64,000 nucleotides of DNA from Paenibacillus silvisoli (GTDB lineage Bacteria; Bacillota; Bacilli; Paenibacillales; Paenibacillaceae). Of this stretch, positions 9,258 through 17,785 are shown in pieces. The stretch's first letter is position 1, and each line of letters starts with the position of its first letter. Made by a program: the position numbers and the translations under genes. The DNA lies in contig NZ_CP133017.1 of assembly GCF_030866765.1 (NCBI RefSeq), forward strand, positions 2,648,001-2,712,000. Reading direction: 5' to 3'. The notes beneath the pieces were generated by a model, which saw nothing but the letters and a program-made list of their open reading frames with translations, made no database searches and had not been told where the DNA came from.

Positions 9258-10538
9258 ATGCATATGATTCAAGTCGTCTTTTTGACGGTAATGGTCTTCT
9301 TCGTCATCGTGACCATTCACGAATGGGGTCACTTTTATTTTGCGAAGCGAGCCGGCATATTGGTACGGGAGTTTGCGATCGGGTTCGGCCCGAAGCTGTT
9401 CTCGATTAAACGCGGTGAAACGAGATATACGCTGAGGCTCGTTCCGGCAGGCGGATTCGTCCGCATGGCCGGCGAAGATCCGGAGCTGATCGAAATTCAT
9501 TCCGGGCAAACCGTTGCCGTTCGCGTAAAAGACAATAAGGTGACGCGGATCTACTTGGACCGGTTGGTTGACCGGAGCAACGTCATTCGCGGAGAAGTCG
9601 AAACGATCGATATCGAACGCAGGCTGAAGCTTGCCATACATGCAGATGGAGTCACGGATACGTTTGACGTTCATCCGCAGGCGCTGATGGTCAGCAAAGG
9701 GAAAGAAACGCAAATCGCGCCGCTTGACCGTCAGTTCGGCAGCAAAACGGTAGGTCAACGGGCGCTGGCGATCGTCGCCGGACCGGTGATGAATTTCGTG
9801 CTGGCATTCGTGCTGTTTGGACTGTACTTCCAAATGGCGGGCGTGCCGCAGGAAAATCCCGACCGTTTGCTCATCGGCAGCATCGTGGAAGGCATGCCGG
9901 CATCGCAAACCGACCTTCGCGTCGGCGATGTCATTGACAGCGTGAACGGCGAGAAAATCGGCGGCGACTCCGCCAAAATGATCGATTTGATCAGCAAGTC
10001 GGTCAACGTGCCGCTTGTGTTCAACGTCGTTCGCGACGGAAAGCCGATTTCGTTCAAAATTACGCCGAAGCCGGACAAGGCGACAGGCGTCGGCAAGCTG
10101 GGCATTTCGGCCGCCGTGCCAACGCGCTCGGTCACGTTCGTCGAAACGTTCACGTACGCGGGCAAAGCGATGAAGAACATGACGATTATGATTTTTGACG
10201 GATTCAAAAAATTGATCCTCGGCGATTTCAAAATGGAGGATCTTGGCGGACCGGTGCGTACTGCACAGGTGACGAGCCAAATCGCGAACGAAGGCATCGT
10301 TCAGCTGACCTCGTGGGTCGCTGTGCTGAGCCTGTATTTGGGGATCTTTAACCTGCTGCCGATTCCGGCGCTGGATGGGAGCCGTTTGGTCTTCCTTGGT
10401 TTTGAAGCAATACGCGGCCGTCCGGTCGATCCGAACCGCGAGAGCATGGTGCATTTTATCGGCTTTGCGATGCTGATGCTGCTCATGCTGGCCGTTACGT
10501 ATAATGATATTTTGCGATTGGTACGAGGGGAGCACTGA
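9258..10538 (+). CDS. rasP: RIP metalloprotease RasP/RseP (site-2 protease)
   Basis: 426 residues from ATG 9258, placed by AGGAGG at 9241; a second ATG at 9264 is possible, while an in-frame extension to 9144 runs into dxr. Zinc motif HEWGH at residues 21-25 inside the first membrane helix; the LDG metal ligand motif (IPALDG) near residue 371; a PDZ domain at about 200-285 (GSIVEGMPASQTDLRVGDVI); four membrane segments in total. RasP cleaves membrane-embedded anti-sigma factors (RsiW), signal peptides and FtsL in B. subtilis. Its stop lies 7 bases before proS. Confidence 0.97.
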   Translation: MHMIQVVFLTVMVFFVIVTIHEWGHFYFAKRAGILVREFAIGFGPKLFSIKRGETRYTLRLVPAGGFVRMAGEDPELIEIHSGQTVAVRVKDNKVTRIYLDRLVDRSNVIRGEVETIDIERRLKLAIHADGVTDTFDVHPQALMVSKGKETQIAPLDRQFGSKTVGQRALAIVAGPVMNFVLAFVLFGLYFQMAGVPQENPDRLLIGSIVEGMPASQTDLRVGDVIDSVNGEKIGGDSAKMIDLISKSVNVPLVFNVVRDGKPISFKITPKPDKATGVGKLGISAAVPTRSVTFVETFTYAGKAMKNMTIMIFDGFKKLILGDFKMEDLGGPVRTAQVTSQIANEGIVQLTSWVAVLSLYLGIFNLLPIPALDGSRLVFLGFEAIRGRPVDPNRESMVHFIGFAMLMLLMLAVTYNDILRLVRGEH

Positions 10539-10545
10539 GTCGGTC

Positions 10546-11994
10546 ATGTCGAAAGATAAGCAGTTCGTTACGGAAATCACGCCGCAGAACGAGGATTTTT
10601 CGCGGTGGTATATCGATGTTATTAAGAAAGCGGAATTGATGGATTACTCGCCGGTGCGCGGCTGTATCGTATTCCGTCCGGAAGGCTTCGAAATTTGGGA
10701 GCATATGCGCGATGAGCTGGACCGCAGATTTAAGGAAACCGGCCACCGCAACGCGTACTTCCCGATGTTCATTCCGGAGAGCTTCTTCCTGAAAGAGAAG
10801 GAGCATGTCGAAGGCTTCAACCCGGAGCTGCCGTGGGTCACGGAAGCGGGCGGCGAGAAGCTGGAAGAACGGCTGGCGATCCGCCCGACATCGGAAACGA
10901 TTATCGGCCATATGTACTCGAAATGGATTCAATCGTACCGCGATCTGCCGGTCTTGATCAACCAATGGGCAAACGTAGTCCGTTGGGAGAAGCGTACGCT
11001 TCCGTTCCTTCGCACGACGGAGTTTTTGTGGCAGGAAGGCCATACGGCGCACGAGACGGAAACCGAAGCGCGCGAAGAGACGAATCAAATGCTTGACATT
11101 TACCGCGATTTCTGCGAAAACTACTTGGCTATCCCGGTCATTATGGGTCAAAAAACGCCTTCCGAGCGTTTTGCCGGCGCGGTAGACACGTACTCGATTG
11201 AAGCGATGATGAAAGACGGCCGTGCGGTGCAAGCAGGTACGTCCCATTATCTCGGCAATAAGTTCGCGGTCGCGTTCGACATTAAATATTTGGATCGCGA
11301 AAATACGCAACAGTTCGTGCACACCACGTCATGGGGCGTTTCGACGCGTCTGATGGGCGCGATGATCATGGTGCACGGCGACGACCGCGGTCTTGTGCTT
11401 CCGCCGAAGGTAGCGCCAACGCAGGTCATTATGATCCCGATCGGACCGCCGAAGACGCGCGAGCAAGTCATCGGCCGCGTGGACGAGCTGTACGCCGAGC
11501 TGAAAAAAGCCGGCATCCGCGTTAAAGTGGATGACCGCAGCGACGTAAGCCCGGGCTGGAAGTTCAATGAATACGAAATGCGCGGCGTACCGATCCGTCT
11601 GGAGCTTGGACCGCGTGACATGGAGAACGGACAAGTCGTTCTCGTATCGCGGATTACGGGCGAGAAGCGCATCGTGCTTCAAAGCAATTTGAAGGAAGAA
11701 ATTGAAGCTATGCTTCAACAGACGCATGATGATATGCTTGAGCGTGCAAAGCAATTCCGTACGGAGCACTCCTATTCCGTCGAGACGCTCGACGAAATGA
11801 AGTCGCTCTTCGAAGAGCAGCGCGGCTTCGCGCTTGCCGGCTGGTGCGGTTCCGACGCTTGCGAGGCGCAAGTGAAGGAAGAAACGGGCGCAACGAGCCG
11901 TAACATTCCGTTCGAGCCTGCAGAGCATAAATTAACCTGCTTGGTGTGCGGCGAGAAAGCCGAGCACTCGGTGGTATTCGCGCGGGCGTATTAA
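10546..11994 (+). CDS. proS: Prolyl-tRNA synthetase, short archaeal/eukaryotic-like type
   Basis: 482 residues from ATG 10546. Class II synthetase motifs: motif 2 region WEKRTLPFLRTTEFLWQE, substrate motif RPTSETIIGHMYSKW, motif 3 region MMGA/VHGDDRGLVLPPKVAP, then the anticodon-binding domain (QVIMIPIGPPKTREQV). It ends in a small C-terminal domain with Cys pairs (GWCGSDACEAQ, LTCLVCGEKAEH) and terminal Tyr. The editing insertion found in the 560-residue bacterial type is absent. This is the ProS type 3 seen in archaea, eukaryotes and some bacteria, although the location between rasP and polC is exactly that of B. subtilis proS. It charges tRNA-Pro. Confidence 0.96.
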   Translation: MSKDKQFVTEITPQNEDFSRWYIDVIKKAELMDYSPVRGCIVFRPEGFEIWEHMRDELDRRFKETGHRNAYFPMFIPESFFLKEKEHVEGFNPELPWVTEAGGEKLEERLAIRPTSETIIGHMYSKWIQSYRDLPVLINQWANVVRWEKRTLPFLRTTEFLWQEGHTAHETETEAREETNQMLDIYRDFCENYLAIPVIMGQKTPSERFAGAVDTYSIEAMMKDGRAVQAGTSHYLGNKFAVAFDIKYLDRENTQQFVHTTSWGVSTRLMGAMIMVHGDDRGLVLPPKVAPTQVIMIPIGPPKTREQVIGRVDELYAELKKAGIRVKVDDRSDVSPGWKFNEYEMRGVPIRLELGPRDMENGQVVLVSRITGEKRIVLQSNLKEEIEAMLQQTHDDMLERAKQFRTEHSYSVETLDEMKSLFEEQRGFALAGWCGSDACEAQVKEETGATSRNIPFEPAEHKLTCLVCGEKAEHSVVFARAY

Positions 11995-12024
11995 TCGCCT
12001 GCCGCGAGGGAGTAAAAAAGGAAT

Positions 12025-12068
12025 AAACGGCTGTATTCGCTTTAGAGCGGCGACAGCCGTTTCTTTTT
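12025..12068 (+). terminator. Intrinsic terminator between proS and polC
   Basis: AAACGGCTGT at 12025-12034 pairs exactly with ACAGCCGTTT at 12053-12062; the loop holds a minor CGCT/AGCG stem; a T-rich tract (TTCTTTTT) follows. PolC then starts 14 bases further on, so the ribosome binding site of polC lies just past the T-tract. Confidence 0.8.
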
Positions 12069-12081
12069 GGGGGAGGACAAC

Positions 12082-15000
12082 ATGAACCAAACCGGGGAAA
12101 AGCGGCAGCGGTTCGAGCTGCTGATGAAGCAGGCGGAGCTTCCGCAGCAAGTAATAGCCGAGCATTTCAGCGACGGCTATATAGACCGAGTCATCGTAAG
12201 CCGGAGTAATCGGGAGTGGACGTTTTGCATCGTGAAGACGGCCTTGGTTCCTTTACCGGCTTTTACTGTTTTTTGCCGAGCGGTCGTCACGAAGTTTGCG
12301 CATATCGCGCAAGTTTCGTTTCAGTTCCAATTTGGCGGCGATGTGCGGAAAGAGGAAGTCATTCAGGAATATTGGCCGGCCTTCGTGGAGTGGCTGCTGC
12401 ATCATAATCCGACCGTTAACGGCTGGATCAACAAATCGAAGATGGATGTCGACGGCGATGTTGTCACGCTTCAGCTGATGGACGACATGGGGCTTGAGCT
12501 TGCGAAGAAGAAGAAAATCGACGAGCTGGCGGTCGAGTTCTTCAAGCAGCAATTCGCGGTAACCTGCCGCGTGAAGATGGTCGTGGCGGAATCCAATCAA
12601 GAGGTGTACGAGCAGTTCACCCAGAAGCGGATTCAAGAGGAGCGGGAAGTCGTCGAGCTGATGATGACGGCGCCTGCGCTTGAGGCTCCGACGGTTGAGG
12701 AAGGCGATGTTCGTCTGGTCGTCGGCTACGACATCCGCGATGAAGCGGTGCCGATTATGAACATCATCGAGGAAGAGAAGAAGACGACGGTGCAGGGCGC
12801 CGTTTTCGGACTGGAAGAGAAGGAGCTGCGCAACGGGAGCACGCTGTTTACGTTCAACGTGACCGACTTTACGGATTCGATCGCGATGAAAATGTTCGCC
12901 AAGACGAAGGAAGACGTCAAAGTGCTGAAGCAGCTGGCGAACGGCAAATGGATCAAAGCCCGCGGCCGCGTCGAGTACGACCGGTTCATGATGGAACCCG
13001 AGCTCGTCATGATGCCTTCCGACCTTCATGAGGTCGTTGCGCCGAAGGAAGAGAAGGACGATGCGGAAGAGAAGCGCGTCGAATTCCATTTGCATACGAC
13101 GATGAGTACGATGGACGCCGTAACGCCGGTAGACGTGTACATCAAGCAAGCGGCAAAATGGGGACATAAAGCGATTGCGATTACGGATCATGGCAATGTC
13201 CAATGCTACCCCGAAGCGGCGAAAGCGGCCAAGAAGAACGGCATCAAAGTGTTGTTCGGGCTGGAAGCGAACGTCGTCAACGACGCCGTGCCGATGGTGA
13301 TGAACTCGCGCGAGGAACCGATGCAGTCCGCCGAATATGTCGTATTCGACGTCGAGACGACCGGCTTGTCCGTCGTCAACAATAAAATTATCGAGCTTGC
13401 CGGCGTGAAAATGCAGGAAGGCAAGGAGATCGGACGCTTCTCGACCTTTATTAATCCGCATGAAGATATTCCGTACAACATTCAGCAGCTGACGAACATT
13501 ACGAACGATATGGTCCAGGATGCGCCGGAGCTTGGTCCGAAGATCCATGAGTTCATCGATTTTATCGGCGATGCCGTGCTGGTCGCGCACAATGCGCGGT
13601 TCGACATGGGCTTTCTCCAGGCGGCGTGCAAGCTGCACGGACTGCCGGAAGTGAAAAACCCGGTGCTCGATACCTTGGAGCTGGCCCGCTTCCTGCATCC
13701 TTCGATGAAGAACCACAGGCTGAATACGTTAGCGGATAAATATAAAATTTCGCTCGAAAACCATCACCGCGCGATCGATGACTCCATTGCGCTCGGCGGC
13801 GTGCTGTTCGGACTCATCAAAGACGCGGCGGAACGCAATATAACCGGCCTTCAAATGTTGAATGACTACGTCGGCCTCGACCTGTCGAACATGCGGCCAT
13901 TCCACTGCTGTATCTATGCGCTCAACGGCGCGGGCAAGAAAAACCTGTTTAAATTGATTTCCATGTCTCATACCGAACATTTTAAGCGTGTTGCCATTAT
14001 ACCTAAAAGTAAATTAACCGAACTCCGCGAGGGCTTGCTGATCATTTCGGGCTGCGAGAAGGGCGAGTTTTTCGAAGCGGTCATGAATAAGTCCGTTGAA
14101 GAGGCGGAAGAGGTTGCGCACTATTACGATGTACTTGAAATTCAGCCTATCGATTTCTATATGCATCTCGTTGAAAAAGGCTTTGTCGCAAGCCGCGCCG
14201 AAATCGAGCAGGCGATCCGCCGCGTATGCGAAATCGGCGACAAGCTCGGCAAGCCTGTTATCGCGACGGGCAACGTTCATTATTTACAGAAGCGGGACAA
14301 GCTGTTCCGCGATATTACGATTCACGGCATTACCGGTTTTAGCCCGCTGAAGGACATCCGCAAGCCGGATGCCCATTTCCGCACGACGAAGGAAATGCTG
14401 CAGGAGTTCGCGTTCCTTGGGGAAGCCCGCGCCTACGAGGTCGTCGTCAAAAACACGGCAGAGCTGGCGGACCGGTTCGAGCAGTACGATATGTTTCCGC
14501 CGAAGCTGTTCGTTCCGATACTGGAAGGCGCCGACGAAGAGATGCGCACCACGTGTTACGACACGGCGCGGCAGCTGTACGGCGAACCGCTGCCGGATGT
14601 CGTCGTCGAGCGGCTGGAGAGGGAGCTCGTGCCGATTACAAAGGCAGGCTTCGCGGCTAACTATTTGATCTCGGCGAAGCTTGTGAAGAAATCGAACGAG
14701 GACGGCTATTTGGTCGGTTCCCGGGGTTCCGTAGGCTCGTCCATCGTTGCGACGTTTCTCGGCATTTCGGAGGTTAACCCGCTTCCTGCTCACTATACAT
14801 GCTTGAACGAAGCGTGCAAATACAGCGAATGGTTCCTGGACGGCAGCTATCCATCCGGCTTTGACCTGCCCGACAAAATTTGCCCGAACTGCAACAAGCC
14901 GCTGAAAGGGGAAGGCCAAGACATCCCGTTCGAGACGTTCCTGGGCTTTAAAGGCGATAAAGTTCCCGATATCGACTTGAACTTCTCAGGTGAATATCAA

Positions 15001-16389
15001 GCGGTCGCCCATAACTTCACGAAGATTATGTTCGGCGCCGAGAACGTGTTCCGTGCCGGCACGATCGGTACGGTCGCGGAGAAGACGGCTTACGGCTTCG
15101 CGAAGAAGTACGAAGAACATTACGGGAAAAAATGGCGCGGCGCCGAGCTGGCGCGGTTGGCCAACGGCTGTACCGGCGTGAAGCGAAGCACGGGCCAGCA
15201 TCCGGGCGGTATCGTCGTCGTGCCGGACTACATCGAGGTCGAGGATGTTACGCCGGTTCAATATCCGGCGGATGATTTGAACGCGGAGTGGAAAACGACC
15301 CATTTTGACTATCACGCCTTTGAGGACAACCTGCTCAAGCTCGATATACTCGGACACGACGATCCGACGATGATGCGGATGCTGCAGGATTTGACGGGCG
15401 TCGATCCGACGACGATTCCGATGAACGATGCGAAGGTCATGAGCATGTTCAGCTCGACCGATGCGCTAGGCGTTATGCCGGATAGAATCCGTTCGTCCGT
15501 CGCCACTTACGGCGTACCGGAGATGGGCACGAAGTTCGTTCGTCAGATGCTTGAGGAAACGAAGCCGTCGACCTTTGCCGACTTGCTGCAAATTTCGGGC
15601 TTGTCCCACGGAACGGGCGTATGGCTCGGCAACGCGCAGGAGCTGATCAAGAACCGCACCTGTACGATCAAAACCGTTATCGGATGCCGTGACGATATTA
15701 TGCTTTATTTGATTTACAAAGCCGGGATGGATGCGGGGCTCGCCTTCAAAATCACCGAGAGCGTGCGTAAAGGCCGCGGCCTGACGCCGGAGTGGATCGA
15801 AGAGATGAAGCGCTGCAAGGTGCCGCAATGGTATATCGATTCCTGTCTCAAAATCGAGTATATGTTCCCGAAAGCCCATGCGGCTGCCTATGTTATCTCG
15901 GCGGTACGAACGGCTTACTTCAAGCTCTACTATCCGATTGCTTACTACGCGACGTACTTCTCGATTCGTGCGGAGGATTTCGATTTGGAGCTGCTTTGCC
16001 AGGGCTATGACGCGATCCTGAAACGGTTGATCGAGATCGAGCAGAAAGGGTTCAGCGCGACGCCGAAAGAGAAAAACAGCGTGTCCCTGCTGGAGATGGC
16101 GCTTGAAATGACGGCTCGCGGCTTCTCCTTCAAGCCGGTCGATCTGTACCGTTCGGAAGCGACGCGGTTCATCATCGACGGCAGCTCGATCATCCCGCCG
16201 TTCGGCGCCATCAGCGGCATCGGCGAAAACGCGGCGCGCAACATCGCGGCCGCCCGCGATTACGGCGAGTTCCTGTCCGTCGAGGACTTCCAGCAAAAGT
16301 CGAAGGCGACCAAAACGATCGTCGAGGTGCTGACGCAAATGGGCTGCTTCCGCGGCTTGCCGGAGTCGAATCAGCTGTCGCTGTTTTAG
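12082..16389 (+). CDS. polC: DNA polymerase III, PolC-type alpha subunit with proofreading exonuclease
   Basis: 1435 residues from ATG 12082 behind GGGGGAGG. Domain order: N-terminal domain (1-205), OB-fold (about 210-325), PHP domain (from about 333, EFHLHTTMSTMDAV and AITDHGN) interrupted by the DEDDh 3'-5' exonuclease (about 417-590, FDVETTGLSV, HNARFDMGFL, HRAIDDS), then the polymerase core. A four-Cys zinc module (CLNEACKYSEW, ICPNCNKPL, about 910-935) and the catalytic PDIDLNFSG (about 958-966) follow. It ends with a beta-clamp-like tail QLSLF. PolC is the main replicative polymerase of low-GC Gram-positives. Full length, no frameshift seen. Confidence 0.99.
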   Translation: MNQTGEKRQRFELLMKQAELPQQVIAEHFSDGYIDRVIVSRSNREWTFCIVKTALVPLPAFTVFCRAVVTKFAHIAQVSFQFQFGGDVRKEEVIQEYWPAFVEWLLHHNPTVNGWINKSKMDVDGDVVTLQLMDDMGLELAKKKKIDELAVEFFKQQFAVTCRVKMVVAESNQEVYEQFTQKRIQEEREVVELMMTAPALEAPTVEEGDVRLVVGYDIRDEAVPIMNIIEEEKKTTVQGAVFGLEEKELRNGSTLFTFNVTDFTDSIAMKMFAKTKEDVKVLKQLANGKWIKARGRVEYDRFMMEPELVMMPSDLHEVVAPKEEKDDAEEKRVEFHLHTTMSTMDAVTPVDVYIKQAAKWGHKAIAITDHGNVQCYPEAAKAAKKNGIKVLFGLEANVVNDAVPMVMNSREEPMQSAEYVVFDVETTGLSVVNNKIIELAGVKMQEGKEIGRFSTFINPHEDIPYNIQQLTNITNDMVQDAPELGPKIHEFIDFIGDAVLVAHNARFDMGFLQAACKLHGLPEVKNPVLDTLELARFLHPSMKNHRLNTLADKYKISLENHHRAIDDSIALGGVLFGLIKDAAERNITGLQMLNDYVGLDLSNMRPFHCCIYALNGAGKKNLFKLISMSHTEHFKRVAIIPKSKLTELREGLLIISGCEKGEFFEAVMNKSVEEAEEVAHYYDVLEIQPIDFYMHLVEKGFVASRAEIEQAIRRVCEIGDKLGKPVIATGNVHYLQKRDKLFRDITIHGITGFSPLKDIRKPDAHFRTTKEMLQEFAFLGEARAYEVVVKNTAELADRFEQYDMFPPKLFVPILEGADEEMRTTCYDTARQLYGEPLPDVVVERLERELVPITKAGFAANYLISAKLVKKSNEDGYLVGSRGSVGSSIVATFLGISEVNPLPAHYTCLNEACKYSEWFLDGSYPSGFDLPDKICPNCNKPLKGEGQDIPFETFLGFKGDKVPDIDLNFSGEYQAVAHNFTKIMFGAENVFRAGTIGTVAEKTAYGFAKKYEEHYGKKWRGAELARLANGCTGVKRSTGQHPGGIVVVPDYIEVEDVTPVQYPADDLNAEWKTTHFDYHAFEDNLLKLDILGHDDPTMMRMLQDLTGVDPTTIPMNDAKVMSMFSSTDALGVMPDRIRSSVATYGVPEMGTKFVRQMLEETKPSTFADLLQISGLSHGTGVWLGNAQELIKNRTCTIKTVIGCRDDIMLYLIYKAGMDAGLAFKITESVRKGRGLTPEWIEEMKRCKVPQWYIDSCLKIEYMFPKAHAAAYVISAVRTAYFKLYYPIAYYATYFSIRAEDFDLELLCQGYDAILKRLIEIEQKGFSATPKEKNSVSLLEMALEMTARGFSFKPVDLYRSEATRFIIDGSSIIPPFGAISGIGENAARNIAAARDYGEFLSVEDFQQKSKATKTIVEVLTQMGCFRGLPESNQLSLF

Positions 16390-16483
16390 GTAGTAGGTTG
16401 TGCGGGGCAGAGGGTTTTGGAGCAGCACGTTAGGTTTGCGGATTGCAGATTTTTTCGGTTGTTTTCGGCACATGTTCACAGCA

Positions 16484-16720
16484 GGTGAACGAGCCCCGAA
16501 GGGGCGATTCCATGCCGAAATTGTGGTCCAAGATCTAACGAATCCTATAGCGCTTATTCGGCCGCATTCGGCCTAAATTGAAGCTAACGAACTATAGCGA
16601 CGCTATTTGGCCTGATTTAGCCGAATAATAGGTATATCGGGGCAAATAATGCTTCCTCAGTTCGTTAGCTCGTTAAATCGAGCGATTTTCGCGAAATAAG
16701 CGTTATTGGGTTCGTTAAAC
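16484..16720 (+). repeat. Intergenic repeat block with direct and inverted CTAACGAA-type units
   Basis: After two small hairpins (GTTCAC/GTGAAC and GCCCC/GGGGC, 16474-16508) come two related direct units, starting CTAACGAATCCTATAGCG at 16535 and CTAACGAACTATAGCG at 16584. Two copies lie in opposite orientation: AGTTCGTTAG at 16659-16668 and GGTTCGTTAAA at 16709-16719, the latter followed on the reverse strand by a related ACGCTTATTTCG segment. No open frame here has coding character. The pattern resembles dispersed intergenic repeats of Paenibacillaceae genomes; membership in a defined family is not shown by this window alone. Confidence 0.6.
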
Positions 16721-16735
16721 TGGCGAGGGGATATT

Positions 16736-17030
16736 CAGCGCCAGTAACCGAGGGGCGAGGGAGCGCAGCTCGGGGTTAAGCCGGAGAGTTATATCGGCTT
16801 CCGCCGAAGCTGCCGGATGACCTCGGCAGCTTCGGCCCTTGCCCTCCAGCGCTGGTAAGCGAGGGGTAGGGGAAGCGGAGCTCGAGGTGCAGCCGGAGAG
16901 TTTACGTGCCGCCTTTGAACCCGGTATGTTACCTTGCTGGAATCTAATCCAGCATACGGGTTCAACAGCGGCCGCAGGCGCACCTCGAGCGCAGCGACCA
17001 CTGTCCCCGAGCGCACCCTCCAGCGCCCCG
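16736..17030 (+). repeat. Imperfect 60-65 bp duplicated element with a third inverted copy and hairpins
   Basis: Copy 1 starts at 16738 (CAGCGCCAGTAACCGAGGGG) and copy 2 at 16848 (CAGCGCTGGTAAGCGAGGGG); both continue through GAGC/CAGCTCG and end in AGCCGGAGAGTT. A diverged third copy runs on the reverse strand between about 16970 and 17030 (CACCTCGAGC, CTCCAGCG). Between them lie a perfect 12-bp stem (CCGAAGCTGCCG 16804-16815 with CGGCAGCTTCGG 16824-16835) and a two-part palindrome (16915-16965) with TTGAACCC/GGGTTCAA outside and TGCTGGA/TCCAGCA inside. No T-tract follows, so these are not standard terminators. No gene seen in 16390-17261. Confidence 0.6.
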
Positions 17031-17032
17031 TA

Positions 17033-17061
17033 TTGTCACCACTTCATGGTTATGCTATAAT
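17033..17061 (+). promoter_or_regulatory. Sigma-A promoter of the rimP-nusA-infB operon
   Basis: TTGTCA at 17033-17038, 17-base spacer, perfect TATAAT at 17056-17061. This is the only strong promoter visible in front of rimP and would start transcription near 17068, leaving a leader of roughly 195 bases. Confidence 0.8.
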
Positions 17062-17098
17062 CTTTTTGGTAATGCTGATGATACGACCTTTTCGCAGA

Positions 17099-17125
17099 AG
17101 AGTGGGGAAACCCACTCTTTACGTT
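17099..17125 (+). promoter_or_regulatory. Early hairpin in the rimP leader (possible attenuator or NusA site)
   Basis: AGAGTGGG at 17099-17106 and CCCACTCT at 17111-17118 form a perfect 8-bp stem closed by a GAAA tetraloop, followed by TTACGTTTT. It lies about 30 bases after the predicted start of transcription. It may act as a leader terminator/attenuator of the nusA operon or simply protect the 5' end; the sequence alone does not decide. Confidence 0.45.
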
Positions 17126-17261
17126 TTGTCTGCACCTTTTTACATATACGATGAAGGCACAAGCAATCTGCTACAGGGTGATTTTCAGCTGTAAAAACTA
17201 AATAACTGACAGTACGCCGCCTCTGACGTGGCGCACAGCTGCAGTGGGAGGTACATGTTTT

Positions 17262-17723
17262 TTGAGCACATCCAAAATCAAAACCGCGGTCGAAGAAATG
17301 GTCAAACCGTTTCTCGATGAACATGGATTTGAACTCGTTGACGTGGAGTACGTCAAAGAAGGAAGCAACTGGTTCCTTCGCGTCTACGTCGACAAAGAAG
17401 GCAACATCGACATCGATGAGTGCGGACGGATCAGCGAGTATTTAAGCGAGAAGCTGGACGAGAACGATCCGATCTCCGACGCCTATTTCCTTGAAGTGTC
17501 CTCGCCTGGAGCGGAACGTCCGCTCAAGAAGCCGGAGGATGTCAGCCGTTCGGTCGGCAAGCATGTCTATGCGACGACCTACGAACCGGTTGGCGGTTTG
17601 AAAGAGTTTGAAGGCATGCTGCTTTCGTTTGACGGCGAAGAGATCGTCATTGAAATCGGCAAGAAGAAGCACGCCATTCCTTATAACAAAGTGGCAAGCG
17701 CACGTTTGGCCATTGTTTTCTAA
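17262..17723 (+). CDS. rimP: Ribosome maturation factor RimP
   Basis: 153 residues from a TTG at 17262 (MSTSKIKTAVEEMVKPFLDE), with GGGAGGT 10 bases upstream; the ATG at 17253 opens a different, closed frame. RimP N-terminal alpha/beta domain with FLDEHGFELVDVEYVKEG and WFLRVYVDKEGNI, conserved SSPGAERPLKK at about residues 80-90, then the SH3-like C-terminal domain ending in KVASARLAIVF. It assists assembly of the 30S head and body. First gene of the nusA-infB operon. Confidence 0.96.
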   Translation: MSTSKIKTAVEEMVKPFLDEHGFELVDVEYVKEGSNWFLRVYVDKEGNIDIDECGRISEYLSEKLDENDPISDAYFLEVSSPGAERPLKKPEDVSRSVGKHVYATTYEPVGGLKEFEGMLLSFDGEEIVIEIGKKKHAIPYNKVASARLAIVF

Positions 17724-17785
17724 TTGAAGACAGCCGGCTTAATTATAACGTTAGGGAACCAGTCGAAAGGGGGAACTCATTTCCA

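Noticed and set aside
12253-13716. 487-codon minus-strand frame within polC
   Set aside because: Mirror of GC-biased third positions in polC; composition rich in H, R and F with no recognisable domain.
16915-16965. Palindrome with GGGTTCAA considered as a tRNA remnant
   Set aside because: Only the T-loop-like bases match; no acceptor stem, anticodon arm or CCA can be folded.
16839-17194. Short frames in the polC-rimP gap
   Set aside because: They cover repeats and the rimP promoter, lack ribosome sites and show no conserved motif.
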